From assembly GCA_025174535.1 (NCBI GenBank), contig JALBUN010000001.1:2790001-2854000 (forward strand): a DNA stretch of 64,000 bases. The letters run 5' to 3'. Below, one piece after another: positions 1 to 10,672 of this stretch. How positions within the stretch are numbered: position 1 is the stretch's first letter; each line of letters begins with the position of its first letter. The translations under genes were made by a program, and so were the position numbers. The notes under the pieces were generated by a model. That model saw only the letters and a list, made by a program, of their open reading frames with translations. It made no database searches and was not told the origin of the DNA. Origin of the DNA: Cantharellus purpuraceus (lineage: Eukaryota; Basidiomycota; Agaricomycetes; Cantharellales; Hydnaceae).

Positions 1-19
1 AATGAATATAGTCATAACA
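1..19 (-). repeat. Start of the G1a 3' LTR, truncated by the window
   Basis: These bases are the reverse complement of the G1 LTR start (TGTTATGACTATATTC...) seen complete at 10100, 21970 and 24796. The adjoining 20-45, read on the minus strand, is the purine-rich AAATGGAGAGATAC tract that precedes every G1 3' LTR here. Confidence 0.85.
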
Positions 20-1011
20 GTATCTCTCCATTTAAGGCCGAGCCTCTGAGGCCTCATGTCCATGGATTGAATAGGTGAGACGGTTGGGTGCAGTTGAAGT
101 TATACTGGGGTCTGGAGACATAAAAGGAGGGGCATGATTGAGGTCTTATCCTCAACAATGTCAAACCCTTTGGCAAGCATGATGCCAATATGGAGCTCGA
201 TGCAAATGTGGAGCCCAAGGCGGGTGTGGATGTCGGGACGGATGCAGAGCCGGATCTGACCTCAAATTGTTATGAGGAGATGGCTTGGGTAGCCATGGTC
301 GAGGCTTGCAAAAGAGCGGAGCTGTGTGTTGCTAGGTCGGTGATCCAGCTTCGCAAGCATGAGATGGAGAAGGCAGCGGCAGAACAGCAGGACAAGGAGG
401 AGGAGAGGGAACACTTGGAGGCCGCATTGAGAAGGGGTGGACCACCCAAGGCTCTGGCTCCAGTGGAGCCATTCAGTGGGCCCAGCATAACTTGCGACTT
501 GTCGTGACACAGGCGTGGAGTGTGTGTGGCCTACCTGTATGGGAACTGGTTTTCCCTTAAAAGATCTTGTTTAAAGTCCTGAAACTGTACAATTTCGCTT
601 CATGGCCTCAAAATATCAGCATATATTTGCTGCTTTCTCTTGATTCAGGGCCATTCAAATATTCTCTATTTTTTTCATATTTTTTTGAATTTTCCATGCA
701 GAAATGTGTCTACAAACTTATTGTTCTGCTGGGTGAAGTTTGGGACCCACATGGACCCACAAACCTTCGCAGATGTCAGCAGCTTTAAAGTCAGCTGGGG
801 TCACCCAGACAACTGACTCATTTTCAATCACATGACTCATTTCAATCTCCGACTCAATCTGGTCACCACTGCCAGTAAATGCTCAATATCTTTGCAACCA
901 CTGCACCTCCTGACTCCATTTTCAGTGGAGAGTTCAATAGAAGCTGTGCCTACCCATAGCTGTGCTGATCAGCCCAGAAACAAAGTATTGACCGAGTTAT
1001 TTGAGTAATGG

Positions 1012-1656
1012 TGACTCATGGCATGACTCCTTCCATGACTCATGGCATGACTCCTTCCATGACTCATGGCATGACTCCTTCCATGACTCATGGCATGACT
1101 CCTTCCATGACTCATGGCATGACTCCTTCCATGACTCATGGCATGACTCATGGCATGACTCCTTCCATGACTCATGGCATGACTCATGGCATGACTCCTT
1201 CCATGACTCATGGCATGACTCCTTCCATGACTCATGGCATGACTCCTTCCATGACTCATGGCATGACTCCTTCCATGACTCATGGCATGACTCCTTCCAT
1301 GACTCATGGCATGACTCCTTCCATGACTCATGGCATGACTCCTTCCATGACTCATGGCATGACTCCTTCCATGACTCATGGCATGACTCCTTCCATGACT
1401 CATGGCATGACTCCTTCCATGACTCATGGCATGACTCCTTCCATGACTCATGGCATGACTCCTTCCATGACTCATGGCATGACTCCTTCCATGACTCATG
1501 GCATGACTCCTTCCATGACTCATGGCATGACTCCTTCCATGACTCATGGCATGACTCCTTCCATGACTCATGGCATGACTCCTTCCATGACTCATGGCAT
1601 GACTCCTTCCATGACTCATGGCATGACTCCTTCCATGACTCATGCCATGAGTCAGA
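1012..1656 (+). repeat. 24-bp minisatellite built of ATGACTCAT (Gcn4/AP-1) sites
   Basis: The 24-bp unit CATGACTCATGGCATGACTCCTTC is repeated about 26 times with almost no divergence, plus two 12-bp half-unit additions near 1140 and 1180. Each unit holds one perfect palindromic ATGACTCAT and one imperfect ATGACTCC. The array ends about 95 bp upstream of the LTR TATA box. The corresponding place in the LTR at 51154-54026 has only a few diverged units (about 53420-53560), and the copy near 60385 has two or three. Confidence 0.95.
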
Positions 1657-1751
1657 GCAAATCCAAGCAGCTCATTGACTAGGAAATTTCCACCCCCTTC
1701 TCACTTATTCCACTAGCTTCCAGTAGTATTAGTCAGCTCCTGTAAATACAA

Positions 1752-1758
1752 TATAAAA
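1752..1758 (+). promoter_or_regulatory. TATA box of the L2 LTR
   Basis: TATAAAA sits 95 bp after the minisatellite. The same TATAAAAGGAGGCC context is conserved in reverse orientation near 53280-53290. This divides the LTR into U3 (536 to about 1780) and R-U5. Confidence 0.7.
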
Positions 1759-3063
1759 GGAGGCCATTCTGCCTCTGAAATTTATAACCATTTCTACCCC
1801 ATCATTTGCACATCAGTGTGACTAGAGTGACATACAGTGTCATCCTCTATATCTCAGTAACTGTTGATTGTCCAGTTCAAGGGTCGCTTACAGTTATGTA
1901 ACTGTATTCAATTGCACTTGAAGTAGTGATTGTCCTGCTTTGGGCGTGAGTGTAGTATCTACCTCATGTGACTATGAATCTACAGGGTGAGATTGTCTGT
2001 TGATAGTCCTGCCATTAGTGCTCTTGTTTAAGTAACTAGTGTGTACTGCCTTTGCAGAGCATTAGGATCTTGAACTTGTGTGAAGCAGTTGCTAGACTAC
2101 TTCACACATTGCTGTTACCCGCTTCAGAGTGTCACTGGTTAAATGGTCGGATTCATCCACCTACTTCCTCTAGCCTCTAAGTGCATTCCCCTCTTTTCAG
2201 AATATCTGGACCCCTAAGCGTCCATGAACTCTAGACTCTGGAAGTCTTATTCATTCCCTACTGCTAAGAAATGTTACCTTCCTGCGTATCGTCTGCATTG
2301 ACCATTACAATGGATTGTAACCAAAGTACAAATGTTAAATCGTTTCTGGAGTTGTGCTGCAGTAGGATTTGATATTCTTCTCAGCTGTTCATTCACGGAA
2401 TTGTGGTGATTTAGAGTTTTCCCTAACATCATAATTTTGCAGGTTCCAAAACACTACTGGCCCAACTTGCCACCTTCGGTCCTGTGATCGTTGTCAGGGT
2501 CGGAAAGGAGGGTGTAGGATCAATGGAAAGTTCAAGCCCCGACTAGTGGTACAAGGAGGGGCAGAGAAAGAATCGGAAGGTTGTCCAACCAAAAAGCGGC
2601 AGACGGAGACGGGGGCTGTGGCAGCTGGGGGTAGCGGTGTTGGATCAGAAGGGGCAATGACCGGTGCAGGTACAGAGCACCTCCGGTGGACGGAGGGGTT
2701 ACTAGTGGACTTGGTGAAGACGATGAAACAGAAGGAGGTTCTGGAGGGTTGGTGGATGGCTGAGTTACATCGGCTGCGGAAGTTCATGGCCCCTTTGGAT
2801 GAGGATTCGGACATGGGGGATGAGAAAGATTGGGTGTCGGATGTAGGGAGTGATGATGAGTTGGAGATGGAGCCTGAGGTAGACAAGGGGAAGGGGAAAA
2901 GGAAACACAATGTATAAAAAATGAAAATGAAAATGAATTTCAGAGGGGAGAAAAGTGAGGCAGAGTGATTCCTTCGGAGTTTTTTGGGCAGGCTTGTAAT
3001 TTCCCTTGTGACTTGTAAATAAATGACAATGCGAAATAATAGAATTAGCATTAGTAATTGAAC

Positions 3064-3985
3064 TTAAAGATTCATAAGAGGGCCAGGTTTGTCTGGATAA
3101 GTGGAGTGAAAGTCAGAGATGGATTTGGATGCATGATCGAGTTCGGACGTGGAGATCCATAAGGACTCTTCATCGGTGCCTTCATATTCAGTCCATTTGA
3201 CTAAGTACTGGAGCTTGCACTTGTATCGACAGTCGATCTTCGAGTACAGGATCTCAGATATCTCATATTCATTATCTCCTTCGATGATGATCAGGGGAGG
3301 TGGGGGTTGCGTGTGACCGGAGATCTTGTTTGTAGTAGCAGGTTCAAGCATTGATATATGGAAGACTGGATGAACTGCTTGGAAGTGGTCAGGGAGGCGG
3401 AGGGTGAAGGACCTGCTGCCTGCGTGAGCAATGACCTCATAAGGACCTAAGTATTTCTCAGAGAGTTTCTTCAATGGACGGGTGGTCTGGAAGTGTTCGG
3501 CCTTAACGAATACTTTGTCTCTGATTTGCAGGTCCGGAGCTGGAATGCGGCGTCGGTCTGTGGAGACTTGATATTGTTTCTGGGCATCGGAGATGGTTTC
3601 TTGGAGATGTTGGTGTAGTTGATCAAGGTCGGTTATGAATTGGCAGGCTTTGGTGGAGGCAAGTTCTTTCTCAGGGTGGATGGAGATGTTTGGATGATAG
3701 CCTTTATTAGCAAAGAATGGAGAGATGCCAGTAGTTGTGTTCAGAGCGTTGTTGTAGGCAAACTCTGTGATCAGAAGTAGATCAGCCCAGTTGTCTTGTT
3801 GATAGTTACAATAGATTTGGAGATATTGCTCCAGGGACTGATTCATTTGTTCCATTTGTCCGTCTCCTTCAGGATGGTATCCAGAGGTGAAATGAAGCTT
3901 CATGTTGAGAGCCTTTCCTAATGTGCAGAAGAAGGAGGAGACAAACTCCGAGCCCTGATTGGATGTGACATGCGATGGGACTCCA
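3064..3985 (-). pseudogene. G1a pol, integrase C-terminus and chromodomain
   Basis: The frame 3064-3903 encodes the end of the integrase core ([16 protein letters not shown]), the GPY/F region (KYLGPYEVIAHAGSRSFTLRLP, shown here only as a landmark) and a C-terminal chromodomain (CKLQYLVKWTEYEG...WIS). A chromodomain is diagnostic of chromoviruses and usually directs integration to heterochromatin. Upstream, the integrase is cut by the L1 solo LTR at 3986 and resumes at 5295. The stop at 3064 faces the convergent gene. Confidence 0.88.
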
Positions 3986-5289
3986 TGTTGGGGTATATGC
4001 AGTTCTAAACTACTTCAAATAAGGATTATTATTTAGTAGTTTAAAGGTATTTCAAATGTTCTATTGAATGTACTTATATTTCGCTTTTTTGTGTATTTGA
4101 GCCCACAAGTGTACACAAGGGATTGGTTGCTGATATAATCTGTCATTCAACTCCAACGAGCACTCGCGCGCGCATTACATAATCATCGGAGTTCGCGCAC
4201 TTCAGCCAAAAGTGGCCACAGAAGGTTCTGACACCTTCCTGGACCTTCCACAAGGTTCCCCAGCCTTCTCTTTCCTTCCAGGGGCTTCCCTAAGCCTCAG
4301 GAATGTTCTCTGATTAGTTACATAAGCTAGATAGTCCATGTATATAAAAAGGGCTGCAACAGCAGTGCAATAAATAAGATTTTTTTACCACACACAGCAG
4401 TGTCTACTCAAGCATTGAGTAATCATCACATAAGCATCACGCTTATATCAGCTACTCTTAGTGTATATTAACTTTGATTGACTCTTGGAGAAGCCAGAAG
4501 TTATTATATTACAAGCGCAGCAGGCTCTAATATTAATCAAACTTGGAGAAGAGGTTAATACGGAGTACTGATTAGTAATTAACACACTACAAGCCTACTC
4601 GGAGCAGTAAATTGAAGTGTATTAATTGTTATTCATTGATCAAGAACCTTACACGTGTAATTGAGACTCTGAGGTTAGTCAGGTTAATACATACTAGGCT
4701 ATTGATTGGTCAAGAATAATGCACGTTTAATTGAGACTCTGAGGTTAGTCAGGTTAACATGTACTTTGCGATTGATCGGTTGGTTCAATTGTGGGCATTT
4801 CAATAAATCAACAACACAGTGTATTAACTCACCTCTTTGAGACGAGATTAATATCCCTTGACTGTTGATTCTATCATGGAAAAACACGTACAGTGAATAC
4901 GCTTGTTCAGAAGGAAGTGTTCAAGTGCATATCTATCTTTTTACGTTGAAGGGATTATTGTTAGCTTTAATCCACTCAACCTGTGGTACTAAGGCACTAG
5001 GTTACTTCCCCCTTTGAAGTATCTGAACCCTTGAACACCTGTCAATCTTTGACTTTACATTGCATCAGCAGTAAAGCGTGAACTACATGTGACAAGCATA
5101 AATCTCTATTGCTTCACTTCCTGTGGCAACATTGATTATGATTGTTCACCAGAGTATAATTTCTTAATTGGGTTCTCCGTTAAAATAGTTTCAAGCTTAT
5201 TGCTAGCCTTGAAAGGTCATACATCCTCGGGCTAAACTTAGATTGTGATTAACACCACAGTTTAGGTTGAAGTTTATGGTTCCAAAACA
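3986..5289 (+). mobile_element. Solo LTR, family L1 (TGTTGGGGTA...TTCCAAAACA)
   Basis: This 1304-bp LTR lies in the integrase gene of G1a with a perfect CTCCA duplication (3981-3985 and 5290-5294). TATATAAAAA at 4341-4350 is a strong TATA box, and GCAATAAATAAG shortly after can act as a polyadenylation signal. The U5 side contains two copies of a roughly 70-bp unit (ATTGAGACTCTGAGGTTAGT core) between about 4620 and 4790. A second complete copy is at 44974-46351 and a split copy at 9766-10099 plus 25337-25504. Confidence 0.92.
4341..4350 (+). promoter_or_regulatory. TATA box of the L1 LTR
   Basis: TATATAAAAA precedes the GGGCTGCAAC block and an AATAAATAAG signal. The same arrangement is present in the other complete L1 copy near 45328. 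Confidence 0.65.
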
Positions 5290-5294
5290 CTCCA

Positions 5295-7998
5295 TGTTTA
5301 GAGAATATGTGGAGAACAAACAATTTAGCTAGTGAGGTGGAGGTGATGGTGTCATGCATCAGAATAAATAGTGATTGTTTAGTGAACCTGTCGACAATCA
5401 TGAGTATGGTGTTGTATCTGAGTGATGGGGGGAGCTTCTCTATGAAATCCATGGAGATGGAGTCCCATGGTTGCTCCAGAACTGGAAGTTGCTTAAGCAT
5501 TCCATAGGGTTTGTGCCTTTGTGATTTTGAGTGCATACATGTGGTGCAGGAGTTACAGTAGTGTTGAATGTATTCTCGCATTTTTGGCCATATGTAGTCT
5601 TGTCAGATTAATCCTTGTGTGCGATTTTGCCCAAAATGGCCTGAGATTGGGTGATCATGATAATACTGCAAAACTCGGAGTTGGAGACCATTGGCGTCAG
5701 GGACATATATCCAGTTGTTGTGTCAGAGGTGTCCTTCGGGGTCAAGTGACCATTTTCAATCAGAAGGGTTGTCCAAGTGTTTAACTGCAACAGGATCGGA
5801 TCGGAGTGATAAGCAGATGTCGGAGCAGAGTTGGACGATGTCCATAATGGTGACAGCTTGGAGGGTGGGAGTCAAGAGGGTGGATGCTTGTAGGGACGAT
5901 GCCAGCTGCTCGTTAGTAAACACAGGACAAAAGTTGTGTGGGTTTACAGTGGCATAGTCGCTACCCCCCTCTTTAGGGTAGACGTCCCAGCGTCTAGTTA
6001 ACATGTCAGGCTTTGCTCCGAGTCAACCTGGATGGAACGGATAATGAGATTGAACTGAGATAGGTATTTGGACCATCGGACCTGTCTCTGGGTGAGCAGT
6101 TTTGTTGTGGAGAAGTATTCCAAGTTCTTGTGGTCAGTTATGACATCCACCAGATCGGAGGGGCCTTCAAGGTAGTGTCTCCATATCCAGAAGGCTTCAT
6201 ATATGGCAAGGAGCTCTTTGTCATGGACGTCATAGTTCAGTTCGGGGGGTGTAAATGTACATGAGTGAAAAGCGATCAGATGGACTTGTCCATCATCTCT
6301 CCAGATGATGGACAGGATCACAGCAAGTGCATAGTCAGAGGCATTGGTCTCTAATAGGATAGGAACATCTGGAACCCAATGAGTCAGTATCAGAGCGGAA
6401 GTAAAGGCCTTTTTCAAGGTCTCAAAGCTCTGTCTACATTCATCAGTGAAATTCCATTGGATACCCTTCCTAGTAAGTCGGGTGAGTGGAACGGTGATAT
6501 CGGAGTAGCCGTGAATGAAGTGGCGGTAGAAGTTGGCAAACCCCAGGAAGGACTGTACGTCTTTGACTTTCCACGATTCTGGCCATCCCTGTATGGCTTT
6601 GATTTTGTCATTGGACATTGTCAATCCTGCTGGGGAGAGGATATAGCCTAGGTATTCGACCAAGTCAGAGTGGAATTTGCATTTGTCAGCACAGGCAAAG
6701 AGGCCATGTTTTCAGAGACGTCAGAGTACCTCTCAGACATGTGTCTGATGTTCTTCTTCGTTGTTCAAATATACCAAAATGTTGTCTAAGTAAATGAGGA
6801 CAGTCACATTGAGGAGGTCGGCAAAGGTATCATTCATGAACCTCTGGAAGGCAGCCAGAGCATTGGTTAGTCCGAAGGGCATGACACACCACTCGAAAGA
6901 TCCATATCGTGTGTGGAAAGTTGTTTTCCATTCGTCACCTTCTCGGATGTGGACTAGATGGTAAGCATGTCAGAGATCTATTTTGGAATAGATCTTAGCC
7001 TTTCGAGGACTCTCAAGTAGGTCTGCGGTGTGGGGTATTGGGTATCGGTCTTTCTTGGTGATCTTGTTGAGTCCATGGAAGTTGACACATAGATGGAGTG
7101 ATCCGTCCTTTTTGCAGACAAATAGGACCGGAGCTCCATGGGGCGATAGGGATGGGTGGATGAAGCCCATGGCCAAGTTCTTGTCTATGAATGTTCGGAG
7201 AGCCAATAGCTCTTTTTGGGATAGCAAGTAGATAGGGCCAAGTGGAGGGGTGGAGTTGTCATCCAGTTCAATCTTGAGATCGTATGGTCAGTGTTCTGCT
7301 AGGGAGTTGGCTTTAGACTTGCTGAATACGTCGGCGAACTCATGATACTCCTTAGGAACCATAGATAGGTCCGGTGGAGTTGATCAGGTGGAACGAGTGG
7401 CGAGGAATATCGGATCGGAGAGGTGGACCTGGAATGTGTGAGAGCCATCCAGTTTGCTTAGTCTGGCGAAGACCATAGCGTCCACCATTGATATAAACAG
7501 CGGGATAGACAGAGTATCTATCGGAGCGGAGTCAGCAGGGGTGGAAGATAGTTTCACACCTAAAGTTGCTGGTGACATCGGGAATGACACAGCCTGTACT
7601 GGAGAACGGAATGTGATTTGCCCAATGCCCAGTCAATCAACAGATTGTAGCGGGTGAGCCAGTTATGTCTGAGAACCACAGAACAGCTGGAGTCAAGCAG
7701 AGTAACATAGAATGTAAGGTTCTGGATTTCTCCAAGAGAAAAATGGATAGACAGATCTATAGCTCGTGAAATAACAGCATTAGTAGTGCCATCAAATAAT
7801 CGGAGCAATATCGGAGTTATGGTGTAGGTATGAAGTTTTATGTAAATTGGAAAAAGAGGAATCGAGGAAACAATGAGTAAAACCGGAGTCAATTAATGCT
7901 TGGATAGCGGTATCGGGAATGGAGTCAGAGTAGACGAGGAGGGTAAGGGAGTCAGAGTGGGAAAGAGTGGATGCGTTCAGGCAGACCTCATTTGTCAT
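5295..7998 (-). pseudogene. G1a pol: protease, RT, RNase H, integrase N-terminus
   Basis: Read right to left in pieces. 7998-7384 is a retropepsin-like segment (DTAIQALIDSGFTHCF, with the D-S-G triad). 7227-6970 is the start of RT ([28 protein letters not shown]). About 6960-6700 is the RT palm with the region of YLDN/ILVY. 6663-5998 is the RT connection and RNase H (LLETNASDYALAVIL, HDKELLAIYEAF, DHKNLEYF). 5581-5295 is the HHCC zinc finger tail and first integrase motif (CTTCMHSKSQRHKPYG, MDFIEKLP). Several in-frame stops and frameshifts break the reading, so the polyprotein cannot be made. Confidence 0.88.
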
Positions 7999-8051
7999 AC
8001 GGGGAGTACCAACGCAGCCCTCAGCCTGTACAGAGGCTATAGGACTGCTTA

Positions 8052-9194
8052 CTATTTTTTTGGGTCCGTTGCTTTTGCGTCAGACTTGTCTGTCATGGCA
8101 TTGGTGGCATGGCCCTTTGCCTTTGCTGCAGATGAGGTTGCCTTGTTGCAATCCTTGGCTTGGTGGCCAGGCTTTCCGCAGAACAGACAGAGGTTGTTGT
8201 CCATGTGGCGCTGGCATTCCTGCTGGGTAAGTTTTCCATCCTTCCCCAGCTTGGTTGAGAGGTCCGGAGTACTCTTGCGAGCTCTGGAGTTATTGCTGGT
8301 GCCAGAGTTGTTCTGACTGGAACCAGAAGTGGTAGCATTACCAGTATTTGATTTCTGGCCTGAGTTGGCGGTGGTCCTCTTATCGGAGCCCTTGTTGGAC
8401 TTTGGGGTCTTGTCCGATGATTTGTCCAATTTGTTGTTAGCCAAATTTTCGCAAGAGACCTTGGATTGACGTTCCCAATAATGGGCGTTGATGGATTGGG
8501 TGAGTTTGTGAAGGGTAACCAATGTATCCGGCTTACCGATGCATGATATCTCGTCCTTGATGCAGGATGGGAGTCCAATGTAAAATTGGTGTCGGAGTGC
8601 GGCATTGCCCCATTGGACTTTTGGGGCTAGCTGCTGGAAACTCACAATGTATTTTGCGATTTTGTGATTTTCCTTCATCCAAAGTCAATCGAGTTCATTC
8701 TTGGCATCGGCCTCAGGGTTGTAAGGACCGAAATTGGTCCGAAGTTCAGAGATGAAGTCGGAGTAGTCTTCTGACCATATCAGGTCATCGGAGTTGTCCA
8801 TGAGCACTGGCTTGAAGTAGTTCAGTGCAGTGCCCTTGAGATAGGACATGGCGAAGGTGACCTTCACCTGATTGGATGTGAACACATTGGGGTGGTCGTG
8901 GAAATTCAGCCAGCATTGCACCAAGAATGGCTGGAGCTTTCACGGATCAGAGCCATCAAATGGGCTGGGTTCCCAGACCTTGGTCCAGGACTTAGGGGCT
9001 TGTGGGTTACGGATGCTGCTGGCAAGCAGGGAGATGGCTTGCACCAGATTTGGGGAGGGCGGGGTGTCGTCTTCTTCATTGATGGCCTCTATGTGGTCCG
9101 TCGGTTCTTCGATGACCTCAGGGATGGTGTCGATGCTGGGAGTGGGCACCTTGACGGTTCATGCGTGTTTGGAATTGGCAGTGGATCGTGGCAT
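8052..9194 (-). pseudogene. G1a gag with CCHC zinc knuckle
   Basis: Gag starts at the ATG at 9194 (MPRSTANSKHA), whose codon 12 is TGA where the G1b copy has CGA. It continues through the PSIDTIPEVIEEP segment, a capsid-like part (8924-8685, TSNQVKVTFAMSYLKGTALNYF) and a basic Ser/Asn-rich part. It ends with a single CCHC knuckle, CLFCGKPGHQAKDC, at about 8190-8150. The knuckle binds RNA in the virus-like particle. Stops at about 8685 and 8925 break the frame. Confidence 0.85.
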
Positions 9195-9212
9195 TGGTAG
9201 GAGTGAGTATGG

Positions 9213-9224
9213 CAGTTCGAATAT
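9213..9224 (-). promoter_or_regulatory. G1a predicted self-priming site
   Basis: On the minus strand this is ATATTCGAACTG, two bases inside the 5' LTR. It is complementary, apart from one CpG-type change, to CAGTTTGAATAT inside the LTR (9445-9456), about 34 nt downstream of a TATTTAAG box. That is the geometry of Tf1-type self-priming. There is no TGG start of an ordinary tRNA site. Confidence 0.65.
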
Positions 9225-9226
9225 AC

Positions 9227-9765
9227 TGTTATGCACTAGGTCCGATTGGAGGGCGGAGATTGGGTTGGAGGTTTACTCGGAGGTTTGCTCAGAGTCGGAG
9301 AAGGAGTTGGTTACATCATGGGGGTCGGAACGGACTTGGCTTCAGCTTATGTGCTGTGCCCTCACTACTACTGGTGTCCAAGATTTCAGAGACGGAGTAC
9401 GACTTAGAGAGTTAGGATCGGACTTAGGAACTAGGCATGATTCAATATTCAAACTGGGAAATGAAGTCCCCAGTCAGGCAACTTAAATACATATTTGAAA
9501 TCTAATAATAATTACTCCAGTGATGGGTCTCCAAGGCCAACGGCCTTACATGAGTATGTCTGAGTCTGATGGGGATGGATGTCTGGGTTCCTATGGTGAT
9601 GCTGATGCATCAATCAGAACCGGAGACAGATGGGTGGAATTGGCGGTGACAATCAGACAGGTAGATGGAGACGTGGTGGTTTCCAAATGGAGTATAGATT
9701 TCATGTGCGTGGGGATCTGAGTGGATTGGACGGGGATCTGGGTGTTAATGAATATAGTCATAACA
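9227..9765 (-). repeat. 5' LTR of G1a (539 bp)
   Basis: It runs from TGTTATGACTATATTC (minus strand, at 9765) to CTAGTGCATAACA (at 9227). It aligns with the G1 LTRs at 10100, 21970, 24796 and 30786. The right flank is L1 LTR sequence. Confidence 0.92.
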
Positions 9766-10099
9766 ACCTTGCATGTTTAATTGAGACTCTGAGGTTAGTC
9801 AGGTTAATATGTACTTTGCTATTGATTGGTTGGTTAATATGTACTTTGCTATTGATTGGTTGGTTAAATTGTGGGCATTTCAATAAATCAACACCACAGT
9901 CTATTAACTCACTTACGTTGAAGGGATTATTGTTGGCTTTAATCCACTCAACCCGTGGTCCTAAGGCACTAGGTTACTTCCCCCTTTGAAGTATCTGAAC
10001 CCTTGAACGCCTGTCAATCTTGACTTTACATTGCATCAGCAGTAAAGTGTGAACTACACGTGACAAGCATAAAAATCTCTATTGCTTCACTTCCTGTGG
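9766..10099 (+). repeat. L1 LTR fragment, middle part
   Basis: The sequence matches 4700-5100 of the first L1 LTR (TTTAATTGAGACTCTGAGG units, then the CCCCCTTTGAAGTATCTG block). It is cut on the left by G1a and on the right by the G1b/c element. It continues at 25337 after the 15.2-kb insertion. Confidence 0.88.
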
Positions 10100-10640
10100 T
10101 GTTATGACTATATTCATTAACGCCCAGATCCCCATCCAATCCACTCAGATCCCTGCGCATATGAAATCTATACTCCATTTGGGAACCATCACATCTCCAT
10201 TTATCTGTCCGATTGTCACTGCTGAATCTCACCCATCCGTCTCCGGTTCCAATTGATGCATCAGCATCACCATAGGAACCCAGACATCCATCCCCATTGG
10301 ACTCAGACATACTCATGTAAGGCTGTTGGCCTTGGAGACCCATCACTGGAGTAATTATTATTAGATTTCAAATATGTATTTAAGTTGCCCGACTGGGGCC
10401 TTCATTCCCCAGTTCAAATATTGAATCACGCCTAGTTCCTAAGTCCGATCCTAACTCTCTAAGTCGTACTCCATCTCTGAAATCTTGGACACTGGTATTA
10501 GTGAGGGTGCAGCACATAAGCTGAAGCCAAGTCCATTCTGACCCCCACGATGTACCCCAACTCCCTCTCCGACTCCGACCAAACCTCCAACCTGACTTCC
10601 GACCCAATCTCTGACCCCCAATTGGACCTAGTGTGTAACA
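10100..10640 (+). repeat. 5' LTR of G1b (541 bp)
   Basis: Starts TGTTATGACTATATTC and ends CTAGTGTGTAACA. TATTTAAG near 10376 is the likely TATA box. The transcript start is expected about 34 nt later, at CAGTTCAAATAT. Confidence 0.93.
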
Positions 10641-10642
10641 GT

Positions 10643-10654
10643 ATATTCAAACTG
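10643..10654 (+). promoter_or_regulatory. G1b predicted self-priming site
   Basis: ATATTCAAACTG begins two bases after the LTR. Its reverse complement CAGTTTGAATAT occurs exactly in the LTR of the distal copy (25106-25117), 33-34 nt after the TATTTAAG box. This supports a Tf1-like mechanism in which the first bases of the element's RNA fold back to prime cDNA synthesis. Confidence 0.65.
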
Positions 10655-10672
10655 CCATACTCACTCCTACCA

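Larger units (their letters stand above)
536..2453 (+). mobile_element. Solo LTR, family L2 (TGTATGGGAA...TTCCAAAACA)
   Basis: The ends are TG...CA. It is flanked by CTACC (531-535) and CTACT (2454-2458), a 5-bp duplication with one C-to-T change at a former CpG. Removing it rejoins the Zn-cluster gene, which proves insertion. At 1.9 kb it is the longest uninterrupted L2 LTR here, because its upstream half carries a long minisatellite. Related copies, all in the other orientation, are at 51154-54026, 51791-53221, 60098-61661 and 62139-63358. It has no internal region, so it is the product of LTR-LTR recombination. Confidence 0.9.
134..2917 (+). pseudogene. Convergent Zn-cluster/coiled-coil gene of G1a, split by a solo LTR
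   Basis: This is the G1a copy of the gene that lies opposite to gag-pol near the 3' LTR. It starts like the intact copy (MIEVLSSTMSNPLAS, from 134), then jumps by internal deletion to the acidic middle (190 on) and runs to the first Cys pair near 500, where a shift ends the frame. The L2 solo LTR (536-2453) interrupts it between the two halves of the Cys cluster. The C-terminal part resumes at 2454 and ends at 2917 with the acidic tail and a basic KGKGKRKHNV end. An ATAAAA box at 120-127 lies upstream, and AATAAA near 3018 could end the transcript. Its stop is about 146 bp from the pol stop at 3064, so the two genes are tail to tail. Not functional. Confidence 0.85.
1..9765 (-). mobile_element. 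G1a: Ty3/gypsy chromovirus, minus strand, left end cut by window
   Basis: The element reads right to left: 5' LTR (9227-9765), primer site (9213-9224), gag (from 9194), protease, reverse transcriptase, RNase H, integrase, chromodomain (ending at 3064), then a convergent gene on the plus strand (134-2917) and the first bases of the 3' LTR (1-19). Two solo LTRs sit inside it (536-2453 and 3986-5289), each flanked by a 5-bp duplication. Several stop codons and shifts break gag-pol, so this copy is dead. The right flank (9766 on) is L1 LTR sequence, so G1a itself inserted into an L1 LTR whose left half lies outside the window. Confidence 0.9.

Noticed and set aside
1012..1656. CRISPR-like array
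   Set aside because: No spacers: the units are contiguous and near identical, in a eukaryotic LTR.
969..1682. Three long repetitive open frames (HDSWHDSF, MTHGMTPS and SHGRSHAM repeats) on both strands
   Set aside because: They are translations of the 24-bp LTR minisatellite, whose length is a multiple of three, so every frame without a stop stays open. The place is LTR U3.
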